From Strigomonas culicis (Eukaryota > Euglenozoa > Kinetoplastea > Trypanosomatida > Trypanosomatidae), in assembly GCA_000482145.1 (NCBI GenBank), contig AUXH01000484.1:1-14810 (forward strand): a stretch of DNA of 14,810 nt, written 5' to 3'. A program made the translations under genes and the position numbers. Within the stretch, counting starts at the first letter, position 1, and the number at the start of each line of letters is the position of its first letter. Below are positions 1 to 8,306 of this stretch, piece by piece. The notes beneath the pieces were generated by a model, which was not told the origin of the DNA, did no database searches, and worked only from the letters and a program-made list of their open reading frames with translations.

Positions 1-31
<31 letters not shown>
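1..31. repeat. (TA)n microsatellite at window start
   Basis: TA alternation begins at base 1, so its left end lies outside the window and the true length is unknown. Confidence 0.95.
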
Positions 32-36
<5 letters not shown>

Positions 37-403
37 CAATTTGAACACCTTTTGTGTTTCTGTGAATACTTTCCCTCTCATTTTTTTTGTTTCTGTTTTT
101 TAATTTTTTTTCATAATATCTCACGCTTTTCGATGGCATCCAGTTCTCATAGTGTAGAGAAGATGTACCTATCTAATCTTAAAAAACAGAAAAGATATTT
201 TTTTGTCTCTTTCTTTTTTCGCACATCCACAAAATGTGTACTCGCGTCATCTATCTACCTGTGCCAGTACGGTATGCGACGACGGTAAGGATGGGTCTTG
301 CTTCTTGTATCTTTCCCTACAATCTGTTTGGTTCTCTCGCCCCTCTTCATCATCTAGGCACTTTTTAGCTTCTTGGTGATTACAGCCTCTGTGTTTCAGT
401 GTT

Positions 404-730
404 TCCGACGACGCCGATGAGGTGGCGGCGCGGCGCATCTCTCAGCCGCGTCGTGCGTCACAACGACGACGAGCGGCCCACGTCCTCGCGGTGACGCTCG
501 CACCCGTAGTGCGCTTGGTGCGGTCGTACGCCGGTGCTCGGCACCCAGAGCCGTAGGTCGGAGCGGTCGCGTGGCGGGATCTTTACCCAGCGGCAACCGG
601 CCAGCTCCTGCGCGCGATGCCGCGTGGCGCTAGCCCCCACGCGGACATGGTGTGCCGGCCCGTGTGCTGAACGGAGTGACCGTTGAGAAGCCCACATCCT
701 GAGACCCCCTTCGAACGCGTTGACCAGCAA
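404..730. other. GC-rich island, possible degenerate retroposon or gene relic
   Basis: This stretch is sharply more GC-rich than the T-rich spacer on both sides. It has no ATG-started frame that looks like a normal protein. The longest stop-free reading is on the minus strand (730 to 458, 90 codons) and includes WVKIPPRDRSDLRLWVPS and CERHRED. The composition break suggests an inserted element or dead gene. Trypanosomatid spacers often carry degenerate non-LTR retroposons (SIDER/ingi-related), but I cannot identify the diagnostic signature here, so the origin is open. Confidence 0.4.
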
Positions 731-1226
731 GCCAAAAAATAAGCAAACAAGAGCGATTGACGCGTGTACAAGAGGTGCTCTCCTGTATGGGGGAACTCGC
801 TTTGGGGAACACCGCGCAGGCTACAGCGCTATCACTGTGTAGCTTACCTGATGTCGCGCATCTGATATCCTCTCGGGTGAATGTGTCTGAGCAGCTGTGC
901 TCTCTTGTTGGATTGGAGACCGTCTTTTCTTTGTCAACTTGTTTTTACACAACCATTTTGGACCAACTCTTTCTTTCCTTTTTTCTGTTTTCATTCCCTT
1001 TTGTATGGGTGGATACTTCCCTTTCCCCCTTTCCATTGTGCTTTCATTGATGCTCTTCTTCAAGTACTCGCTTTTGTTCTTCGTGATTGTCAACGCAGTG
1101 AGACGTGTCTGCACGACCCTTTTTCTCTTGCCCATTTTACCCATACTGTGCCATCGCACCCGTGGATACCCCCCCTCCCTGAGAACCCTCTTTATCTTCC
1201 CACGTTTCCTTTCTCTGATTGTTTTG

Positions 1227-1282
1227 CCGTAGTTTTTCTCTCCTTTCTATTTTGCTATTGCTTGCTTATTTTCCTATACCAG
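1227..1282 (+). promoter_or_regulatory. Predicted trans-splice acceptor region for paralogue 1
   Basis: A pyrimidine-rich run at about 1233-1279 is followed by AG at 1281-1282, which would leave a 29-nt 5' leader before ATG 1312. An alternative AG at 1231-1232, behind an earlier pyrimidine run (1197-1230), would leave 79 nt. No ATG lies between either AG and 1312. Trans-splicing at the first AG after a polypyrimidine tract is the established rule in trypanosomatids; use of this site is inferred. Confidence 0.55.
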
Positions 1283-1311
1283 TGTATACTCTTCCGCCGG
1301 CTGCACACCCC

Positions 1312-3870
1312 ATGGCCTTATCCCCAGTGCGACAGCTCCATGTGTCGGCGCCATGGCTTGTTGTCGCGTGGGTGGCGGTGCTGCTCCTTCCGCGCTCTCA
1401 CGCGAGCACGGTGATCTCCATTGACGGCAGCTTCACGCTGTCCGACCAAGTCATCGACGGCTCCATCTACAACGTGAGTACGATGACCACCTCGTCGGAC
1501 GAGTCGATTAATTACGTGACCGAGTGCACGATTCAGGGGGACGGCATCACCTTCACGGCGTTCAGCAGCTCCGTTTCAAGCACCTCCATTCCTTTGTTCA
1601 ACCTGACCATGGCAAAGACGACGGTGACCAACGCGACGATCTCCATGAATGGATACTTCCCGCCCCACTCCACCCTGATGATCTCCTACACGACGGCCAC
1701 GATGCAGGGGACGACGCCGCTGTATGACCTGCGAAGCCTTGTGCCCGAGAACCACGTGGTGGTGTACATGCTGGAGACGACCGCAGCGTGGAACGCGGAC
1801 GGCGCTGGCGGCGCCGTTTTGCTGTTGGGTGGTCTCTACAGGCAGCTGATCCAGTCGTACAGCGGGTTTTACATGGTGAGCACGTACGCCACGTACGCGG
1901 CGCACATCCTGCACCAAAGCCTGCCGGTTTGCACCTACAATACGTACTGCCTGGACGTGTACAATGGGCTCATTGCCATCGATGTGGCCACGTGCGTCAG
2001 TTGTACCGGCGAGTTCTTGCGGAGCGACCAGACGGGGCGATTCTTCAGTGGATCGAGCGGTGGTGTCGCTCGCATCTCCAACTGCACCTCGGTGGGCGGC
2101 AAGCCTTTTTTGTACGGTGCAGGCACCAACTCGTTTGAGTTTTCTGCTATCGGAAATATCATTTTCTACGGCATTACGGTGGACAGCACATTTCTCAGCA
2201 GCGGCTCCGCTCTACCGCAGGTCAAGGGCAACGGGTATTACTCGTTCATGCACATTAACGTTGTTTCGATGGGGACCACGACGACGATTCCAACGACCCC
2301 TGCGACCCCCAGTGCCATCTGGACGGGTAACGTGACTTTAGACGGCACACTGATGACATCCATCTCCGATCTCACGACCAATCACATCAACACGTACTAC
2401 TTTCTCGATGCCTACAGCAAGGTGACGGCAAAGACGGGCAGTCCAACGTACTCTGAAACAGTTGGAAGTGCTTCCTCTGTGTTCTGTGCGCGCCCCGGCT
2501 TCTCCAGCACGGCGTGGGAGGATTTGACCACATGGGAGCGCGCCAATTGCGCGTGCACGAGTGGTACGTACGCCCCCTACTGCACGCAGGTGATGGACCC
2601 CGTCTCGTACTACGTGAACTACAACGCGAATAATACGGAAGTGACGTGCGACGTGGCGCACTGCACGACGTGCATATCCATGTCGTCCACGCAGTGCACG
2701 GAGTGCGATGCTGGCTTCAAGCTGAACAGCACGACGTGCGTGGCGAAGGGCTGCACGGCCGCCCACTGCCAGGCGTGCGTGTTCGACTCGGAGCACAACT
2801 GCACTGTGTGCGACGCCGGCTACAAGCTGGACAGCGACAACATCACGTGCACGGCGAAGGTGTGCGGCGTGGAGAATTGCGCGACCTGCGTCTTCGACAC
2901 GGAGCACGAATGCGATACCTGTGACGGCAACTACAAGCGCGGCAGCGACAACATTACGTGCGTGGCGATGGCGTGCAATGCGGTGCACTGCGACACGTGT
3001 GTGACGGAGCAGGACAGCGTGTGCCAGAACTGTAGCGTTACGTACAAACTGGACACGGACAGCACGACGTGCACGGCGAAGGTGTGCCAAGTCGATCATT
3101 GTTCCAAGTGTGTGTACGACACGGAGGACGCATGCGATACCTGTGCCGGCAACTACAAGCGCGGCAGCGACAACATTACGTGCGTGGCGATGGCGTGCAA
3201 TGCTAGTAGCTGCGACACGTGCGTGACGGAGCAGGACAGTGTGTGTCAGAACTGTAGCGTTACGTACAAGCTGGACACGGACGGCACGACGTGCACGGCG
3301 ATGGAGTGTGGTGTGACGAACTGTGCCACGTGCGTCTTCGGCACGGAGGACCACTGTCGCTCATGCAGTGATGGATACACTGTGGCTGACAGCGGTGGAT
3401 GCTCTGCGGCCTCTGGCAACTCTGGTTTGTCAAGCATGACGATTGCTGCGATTGCGGCAGCCGTCGGTGGTCTCCTCCTGCTGCTCGTGTTGGTGCTCGT
3501 CATCTGCTTGTGCTGCTGCAGGAGGAAGGTTGAGGCGGTGCATGCCGTCGAGACCGTCAATCCACTGGAGCGGAGAGTGTCGCCAATCGTACGTGTACAT
3601 GACATGAATGGCATTGTGAAGCATTTTGACTGTGGGGATAATCGTTCAGAGGAGGAAGATTCGTATAGGGTTAACAGTCGTGAATATGAAGATGAAGCCG
3701 GTACGGACAATGAGATGCAAGTACGCCGTAGGGCGTCGCGCTCCAATCGCCGCAGCGCTCGCTCGGCGCGGTCGGCACGCAGTCGCTCTTCGTACCACAG
3801 TCACGCGATGTTCGATGATATTGATCTGAGCAACATGTACGGTGACGACATTGACGAAATTTTCGAGTAG
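1312..3870 (+). CDS. Cysteine-rich repeat surface glycoprotein, type I membrane protein (paralogue 1)
   Basis: The protein has 852 aa from the first ATG after the predicted splice acceptors; the open frame runs further upstream but has no earlier ATG. Residues 1-31 form a signal peptide with a hydrophobic core (WLVVAWVAVLLL) and a likely cut near SHA/S. Residues 32-445 are a Ser/Thr/Gly-rich ectodomain with many N-glycosylation sequons (NVS, NLT, NAT, NCT, NVT) and ten cysteines, all conserved in the paralogue at 11039. Residues 446-697 are seven cysteine-rich repeats of about 37 aa (C-x4-C-x2-C-x7-C-x2-C-x12-C) resembling furin-like/growth-factor-receptor cysteine-rich modules. A membrane span follows at about 711-733, then a CCCRRK stop-transfer stretch. 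The 116-aa tail holds NPL at 750-752, an Arg/Ser-rich cluster (SARSARSARSRSS) and an acidic end with FDDID and NMY. A surface or flagellar-pocket receptor or adhesin role is inferred. The Ser/Thr/Gly-rich ectodomain loosely recalls beta-helix surface proteins such as trypanosome DGF-1, but I cannot assign it to a named family. Confidence 0.88.
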   Translation: MALSPVRQLHVSAPWLVVAWVAVLLLPRSHASTVISIDGSFTLSDQVIDGSIYNVSTMTTSSDESINYVTECTIQGDGITFTAFSSSVSSTSIPLFNLTMAKTTVTNATISMNGYFPPHSTLMISYTTATMQGTTPLYDLRSLVPENHVVVYMLETTAAWNADGAGGAVLLLGGLYRQLIQSYSGFYMVSTYATYAAHILHQSLPVCTYNTYCLDVYNGLIAIDVATCVSCTGEFLRSDQTGRFFSGSSGGVARISNCTSVGGKPFLYGAGTNSFEFSAIGNIIFYGITVDSTFLSSGSALPQVKGNGYYSFMHINVVSMGTTTTIPTTPATPSAIWTGNVTLDGTLMTSISDLTTNHINTYYFLDAYSKVTAKTGSPTYSETVGSASSVFCARPGFSSTAWEDLTTWERANCACTSGTYAPYCTQVMDPVSYYVNYNANNTEVTCDVAHCTTCISMSSTQCTECDAGFKLNSTTCVAKGCTAAHCQACVFDSEHNCTVCDAGYKLDSDNITCTAKVCGVENCATCVFDTEHECDTCDGNYKRGSDNITCVAMACNAVHCDTCVTEQDSVCQNCSVTYKLDTDSTTCTAKVCQVDHCSKCVYDTEDACDTCAGNYKRGSDNITCVAMACNASSCDTCVTEQDSVCQNCSVTYKLDTDGTTCTAMECGVTNCATCVFGTEDHCRSCSDGYTVADSGGCSAASGNSGLSSMTIAAIAAAVGGLLLLLVLVLVICLCCCRRKVEAVHAVETVNPLERRVSPIVRVHDMNGIVKHFDCGDNRSEEEDSYRVNSREYEDEAGTDNEMQVRRRASRSNRRSARSARSARSRSSYHSHAMFDDIDLSNMYGDDIDEIFE
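2647..3402 (+). repeat. Seven tandem cysteine-rich repeats (105-111 bp units) in paralogue 1
   Basis: Units begin at the first Cys codon at 2647, 2752, 2863, 2974, 3085, 3196 and 3307. The first unit is 35 aa, units 2-6 are 37 aa (111 bp), and the last is shorter. The pattern is C-x4-C-x2-C-x7-C-x2-C-x12-C-x4, usually with Y-K or F-K four residues after the fifth Cys and an N-glycosylation site just before the sixth. Units 3+4 and 5+6 are near copies of each other as a 222-bp pair: both first halves contain YKRGSDNITC and both second halves contain TEQDSVCQNC. The array therefore grew at least partly by duplication of a two-unit block. Confidence 0.92.
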
Positions 3871-4654
3871 TGCCATTTTTATCTTTCTCTATACCCTATT
3901 TCTTTATACCCCTTTTTCCGAGTTTTATTTCTTTTTTATACATTCTTTTAAAATCCTACAGTGCTTTTTTTGAACCCCAGTTTTATTCACTATGAAGCGC
4001 AGCAGTATGCGTAACTGGCATGGGAGGAACTGCATGTTTTTTTTTTTTGACGCTTACCGCTTGGAAGTAGTTGTGTTTTATTAAAAGCTCTTTCTCTGCT
4101 CTTTGCGTTACATGTAAAGATAATGGAAAGACAGCATATCTACTGACAAATTCAGATGATTGCCGTTGTGCTAAATCATTTGTTTTTTGGTACACCAAAA
4201 TGTGAATAAAACGAATGCATGCTCATTATACTTCTTTATACACATAAACGCAAAAACATGTAATGAAAGAGCACTAAGAGGCAACTTACTTTTACGCTTT
4301 TAAATATATGTATGATTGATAAAAACACCCTTTCCCTTGTGTTATATGTAGTTCCCTTTTCTACTTTCTTGACTTGTTCAAAATGTAAGAAGTAATCGTA
4401 TCCTCGATGTGAAAGATGTTAATGTTTATTTAATTCGGAACAGCTGATAAGTGTATGGTGCCTTGTTCTTCTTCCTCACTTTATTGAGTGTGCACTTGCA
4501 ACCTTCCCCTTCTTTGTTTTCTCTCATTCTTGTTCTCTTTTACAAAGAGGATCTTTTTTGTTTTTTACTCGTTTTTCCCTTTCACGTCTTGTGATGGTTT
4601 TTTCTTGAGCAGTGCCCGTTGCATTGTTGAAGTGGAGTGACGGCTAATGGTTCA

Positions 4655-4950
4655 TGTTCGATGGGTTTTGTGGCCCTCAGCAGGTGCTGTTGACAGCCTT
4701 GACAGAACTAGTATTCGGTTAAGGAGTGAAGCATGACCTCCAACCGTGTACCAGGTGCGTCCCGAGACGGTGGAGACGCTGAAAAGGAGAGTCTGAAGAG
4801 GGTCGTAATCGATCGAGGCGGCTGCCACTCTTTTCCACAGCCTTTGCGCGTTGCTTCTGGCTTGGATTGCGGCGGGACCCGCTGCCTGTGCGTGGGCGCG
4901 TGTTTCTGAGCATGGAGTATTCATGGTCACGTGAGTCCTCGGTCACGGTG
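4655..4950 (+). pseudogene. Possible decayed coding relic
   Basis: The + strand carries coding-like pieces broken by stops. PPTVYQVRPETVETLKRRV runs into a TGA near 4783-4785. Another frame reads EKESLKRVVIDRGG and continues SFPQPLRVASGLDCGG before a stop. GC content is higher than in the surrounding spacer. No family is recognised. A minus-strand open frame of 92 codons covers the same bases and is an alternative, though its composition is less protein-like. Confidence 0.25.
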
Positions 4951-5369
4951 TGTTTGTGACATATTTAAATGCATGTCGAACTCATCAACACTCCGCAGAC
5001 AGGCGAAAAGGCAAGCTCCAAAGGTAAAGTCGAAAATTCAGAAGGAGTGTCACTTGCGACCTTGTGCGTGCGGTTTGCTCTCACTCGCTAGGATCAAGTA
5101 TATGAAAGTGTTGAACTGCATTTTGTGTAAGAATGATATGAAACATGTATGGCTACTCACCGTATAGTTGCGGAGATTCAACTAATTATCCGTCGCGGTG
5201 GCACTTTACCTCTGTCTACAAAGGCAGATGTTCTCTTCTCCTTATCTCTTTTCGTGCAGCCATCAGAACAACGATAGCTATGGTGGCCCACCGCCGCTGT
5301 CGGTAAGGGCTGCATAAGTGCATACGTGTGCGGACTAGCCACCAGATTGGTTTGCTCTACTCTCACTTT

Positions 5370-5544
5370 TTTTTTTTTGCCGCTCTGGTGCTTGCAGTGC
5401 TGCTGCGGACCTCTGCTGCGGTCGAGACCGAGTGATTGCCTGTATCACGGCCCGTATGGTGTGTGCGATGCAGCCCTGCCCCACACGTCTGCTGACTGCA
5501 GCATTCATGGTATCAACGCCACGGATGGCCTGCCAAACCACTGA
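5370..5544 (+). pseudogene. Possible relic of a secreted or membrane protein N-terminus
   Basis: After the T run at 5367-5378 one frame reads AALVLAVLLRTSAAVETE and then a stop, which resembles the end of a signal peptide. The next frame continues with a Cys-containing stretch (CLYHGPYGVCDAALPH) to a stop at 5544. No ATG lies in a suitable place. This could be a frameshifted fragment of a secreted protein, or chance. Confidence 0.2.
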
Positions 5545-5641
5545 TGTGAGTGCTCTTTGTGCATACTGACTGTTATCGCATGCACGCATTTCACTGGTGC
5601 GTCTAAATCAAATGGTACTTGAGTCTCTGATGTTTATGACT

Positions 5642-5700
5642 ACTTTTCTCTTCTCCACCCTTTCTTCGGTTAGTTTTTTTTTTATTGCGTTGATTCATAG
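5642..5700 (+). promoter_or_regulatory. Predicted trans-splice acceptor region for the dsRBD-like gene
   Basis: A pyrimidine tract at 5643-5670 and a T run at 5674-5683 are followed by AG at 5699-5700, leaving a 57-nt leader with no ATG before 5758. An earlier AG at 5672-5673 lies between the two tracts and is an alternative. Confidence 0.55.
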
Positions 5701-5757
5701 GTGTTTCTTGACAGTTATACCACTATTTATTCTTGACCAACAAAAAAGAATACCACC

Positions 5758-7533
5758 ATGAATGCACCCAATATTTCGACCGCTACCGAAGTGGTCCACA
5801 ATACGATAGCACACGGACGCGCATCCATCACTTGCATAACCCGCTATCTTGAAGAAGACGGTGCACGCTTTTCTACGACTCTCACGGAATCTGGATCTGT
5901 GGACACTAAGCAGTTCAAGGATTACCTGGGCACTGTTCTGTCTCTCCATGAGACTGTTGTCTTTATCAAGGATTGCATGGCTGAGCGCACAACAAAGGGA
6001 TATGGTGTGGCGTGTCTTGTAGAGGAGGAGAAGAACAGACTGCAAGAACTTGACCAGCAGGTAAAGCACTTTGACGAACTGTTAACGAATTACTATCCCT
6101 CCAAAACAATTGAGCGCAAACGCGTTAAACATCTCTTATCTACACACAATGAAAATGTGCAATGGACCGCTGAATCTATCGCACAGGAAGAGACTTTTAG
6201 ACCACTCTTGAGGTCAGTTGAGACTAAATCCCCCTTACCCCAGGAGGAGCTGGCACCGGGGCTGATGCCCTCGCTTGGATCGGAACAATGCTCTCTTACA
6301 TCATCCGTTGCGAGCTCAGTCGAAGGCATAGAAGGTGACACCACTACGAACCCGATGTATCCTTTTGACTTTGCGGATGCGGTAAATACCTTCACTGCTC
6401 CACTGCCAGAAACAGCATCAGAGCCTAGTGGGAAGCTCTCTGCCACAGCTGAGCTGTCGTTCCATATCAAGCGTCAGTCAGACTACAACCCCGAGGAGTG
6501 GGGGGAGCGGCTGCGCCATGTGTCGAGGTTCAGTTCGATTGGAGAGCTGCTTCGGTATTTCATCGGCACCGAAATGCTTCCGTTAAAAACTGCATTGGAG
6601 CCATCCGAACTTGATTCATTTGCGCAGGTACGGCAGCTGCACTTCAGTTCTAGAGTAGCACCACTGTGGCGCTGCACGTTCACGCTGCCCGTGACAGAGG
6701 AAAACAGGTATATTCTTTCTCGCGCGGGTTCTGACGATGGTAAAGGCCGCTACGTGACGCAGACCAAGGCCTACCCCAAGAAGCTCAAGTGCAAGCAGAT
6801 TGCCTTTTTCCGTGCCGCGATGACCCTATACCCGGACGAGACGGCGTACTACTGCACCCTTGAGCGCTCGGATAAAGGCATCGCAGCGGAGGCGATGGAG
6901 TCGCTGTTCGACTTCACAGACAGTGCAGAGCCGCTCACGTCTCAGGTTGCGGTCGCGTTCGGCGAGGAGTTGACTCTCGAGGTGAAGTGGACGCTGGAGC
7001 AGATGTTCCCTTCGATGGACGCGGTGATGCCGGACAAGTACGAGGTGACGGTGAGATGCGGAACACATCTTTACAAAAATGTAAGTGATGGCAGTGTGGT
7101 TGGCGCCTTGGTGGGTGCCATGGTGCAGGCGGAGAAGGCCAAGGGTTGCACCAACTATATGGAGGCCATGTGGCTCGAGTTTGTGCGAATACAGCCCTCT
7201 GTGATGAACAGTGGCCAGGAAATTATTCTCTACCTATTTGACCACTTCTTCGGGGTGAAAGACAGCAGAGAGAGTGCCCTCGTGATCGAGGATGTACAAG
7301 AAGGTACCACATGGAGGGCGACAGTGAAGCTGCAATACTCGCTTGCACATCCCGGGTATACTGTCACCGTCGCGACCGCCACCGGGACTACCAAGAAGGT
7401 GGCTCAAGGCGAGGCGCTGCGACTCGCTGCTGTCCGCAACTTTCGTGAGGTGTTCGTACAGATCTCTCAAGCCGATCCGACAAAAGTGGATCCAATTGCG
7501 ATACAATATGCGAAGATGATTATAGCAATGTGA
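5758..7533 (+). CDS. Putative RNA-binding protein with three dsRBD-like modules
   Basis: The protein has 591 aa, with ATG in a favourable context (accaccATG) and a TGA stop. I do not recognise the gene by name. The N-terminal part (about 1-160) is charged and mostly helical-looking (EEEKNRLQELDQQVKHFDELL). Residues 165-240 are a Ser/Thr/Pro-rich linker. The rest shows three similar alpha-beta-beta-beta-alpha-like blocks. Block 1, about 259-361, has SSIGELLRYF, LWRCTFTL and KKLKCKQIAFFRAAM. Block 2, about 379-463, has AMESLFDF, LEVKWTLE and a final helix GALVGAMVQAEKA. Block 3, about 487-567, has EIILYLFDHFF, WRATVKL, YTVTVATATG and KKVAQGEALRLAAVRNF. The last block best matches a dsRBD end, with a KK pair leading into an Ala-rich helix. 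An RNA-binding role is inference. Kinetoplastids use many such proteins in mitochondrial RNA processing, but no clear targeting peptide is visible. No link to the flanking surface genes is evident. Confidence 0.8.
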   Translation: MNAPNISTATEVVHNTIAHGRASITCITRYLEEDGARFSTTLTESGSVDTKQFKDYLGTVLSLHETVVFIKDCMAERTTKGYGVACLVEEEKNRLQELDQQVKHFDELLTNYYPSKTIERKRVKHLLSTHNENVQWTAESIAQEETFRPLLRSVETKSPLPQEELAPGLMPSLGSEQCSLTSSVASSVEGIEGDTTTNPMYPFDFADAVNTFTAPLPETASEPSGKLSATAELSFHIKRQSDYNPEEWGERLRHVSRFSSIGELLRYFIGTEMLPLKTALEPSELDSFAQVRQLHFSSRVAPLWRCTFTLPVTEENRYILSRAGSDDGKGRYVTQTKAYPKKLKCKQIAFFRAAMTLYPDETAYYCTLERSDKGIAAEAMESLFDFTDSAEPLTSQVAVAFGEELTLEVKWTLEQMFPSMDAVMPDKYEVTVRCGTHLYKNVSDGSVVGALVGAMVQAEKAKGCTNYMEAMWLEFVRIQPSVMNSGQEIILYLFDHFFGVKDSRESALVIEDVQEGTTWRATVKLQYSLAHPGYTVTVATATGTTKKVAQGEALRLAAVRNFREVFVQISQADPTKVDPIAIQYAKMIIAM

Positions 7534-8306
7534 CTCTTTTTTTTTTAATATTGTTTTCTGCCTGAGAAAGGTAGAACCTCTGACAATTTTACTATAGCAC
7601 GCTACCACGCTTGGTTTCTCTTTTTGATGTTTTTCTTTTAAATTACCTTTGTGTTTGCAAAAGGTACTCATGAGATGCCCCCCTTTCCTTTTTTTTTCTA
7701 TTACTTCTGCTCTGGAACCATTAGTTTTCCTAATGAAAAGGTACAAAATTTTGTTTCACGCTTCCGCAATGACCCAGTCGGTGTTACCCTATTGCTCTTT
7801 TTTCATGACAGCTTTGTTTTCTTTCTGTACATGGAGTTAAGTGCCCTTTTAGTTTTTTATTTCGTTATTTCGTGTGAGGGGAGTTCCCGTTGTGTTTTAC
7901 TTTTTATTTTTATTATTATCACTTACAACGCATGTGGAGGCACCGCAGTGCTTCCTTGACCCATATCCAATGTAACACTGTCACACAGTAGAGGCACGGC
8001 CTCACTGCAGCCGACCCTTGCGCTCGCTACTTCAGATCCGTGTGTGAGTGTTTATTTGACTGGATAATGCCGCACTTATACATTTCTCTCTCTCTTTTTT
8101 TTTCCTTTTCTTCTTCTTCATTAAATACACTAGTTTTTTTTTCTACGGAATTTGTCTTGGAAACATGTTTCGTTTGAATCATTTGGATTGACAACAGTCG
8201 TCTTTGTGTTCAGTTGTTATCTCACTTGCGTTTTCCTTTTTCATACTAGTATTTGCTATATACTATTACCTCTTTACTTTCTTAAAGCGGAAAGTAATCC
8301 TGTAAA
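7534..8306. other. Spacer between the dsRBD-like gene and the decayed LRR-like gene
   Basis: T-rich sequence with several poly-T runs (for example 7538-7546 and near 7690). It presumably holds the 3' UTR of the upstream gene and the acceptor region of the next. Small frames here are short and Phe-rich. Nothing else is recognised. Confidence 0.65.
8224..8288 (+). promoter_or_regulatory. Possible trans-splice acceptor region upstream of the decayed LRR-like gene
   Basis: Pyrimidine-rich sequence runs from 8224 to 8283, with AG at 8248-8249 and AG at 8287-8288, shortly before ATG 8307. The layout resembles those before the intact genes, so the relic may still be spliced and transcribed as part of the polycistronic unit. 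Confidence 0.4.

Larger units (their letters stand above)
1..1311. other. Spacer upstream of paralogue 1
   Basis: AT/T-rich non-coding sequence apart from the GC-rich island at 404-730. From about 920 onward it is strongly pyrimidine-rich on the + strand, as expected ahead of a trans-splice site. Short open frames here are rich in Phe, Ser and Leu, reflecting the T/C content, and I do not call them genes. Confidence 0.7.
3871..5757. other. Long spacer between paralogue 1 and the dsRBD-like gene
   Basis: The first 770 bases are AT-rich 3' UTR or spacer with nothing recognisable. Positions 4640-4950 and 5380-5545 are more GC-rich and look like weak relics of coding sequence. The last 120 bases are the pyrimidine-rich acceptor region of the next gene. 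A small ATG-started frame at 4973-5167 (64 aa, MSNSSTLRRQAKRQAPKVKS) has a basic N-terminus but no supporting motif, and I do not call it a gene. Confidence 0.6.

Noticed and set aside
1219..1311. Upstream extension of paralogue 1 by 31 codons
   Set aside because: The extension starts at TTG, has no ATG, and lies within the pyrimidine tract and predicted splice acceptors. ATG 1312 is the first usable start and gives a proper signal peptide.
757..1414. Phe/Ser/Leu-rich open frames overlapping the region upstream of paralogue 1
   Set aside because: They reflect T/C-rich spacer, with no motif, poor starts and overlap with the real gene start.
2338..3354. Antisense open frame (338 codons) opposite the repeats of paralogue 1
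   Set aside because: Same cause as in paralogue 2: the 111-bp repeat has no antisense stop in that frame, so it stays open through every copy.
2647..3402. CRISPR-like interpretation of the regular repeats
   Set aside because: The units are 111-bp coding repeats in frame with a cysteine-rich protein and lack unique spacers.
4973..5167. Small open frame of 64 aa with a basic N-terminus
   Set aside because: It has no recognisable motif, no clear acceptor layout upstream and ordinary spacer composition in its second half. Chance is the simpler explanation.
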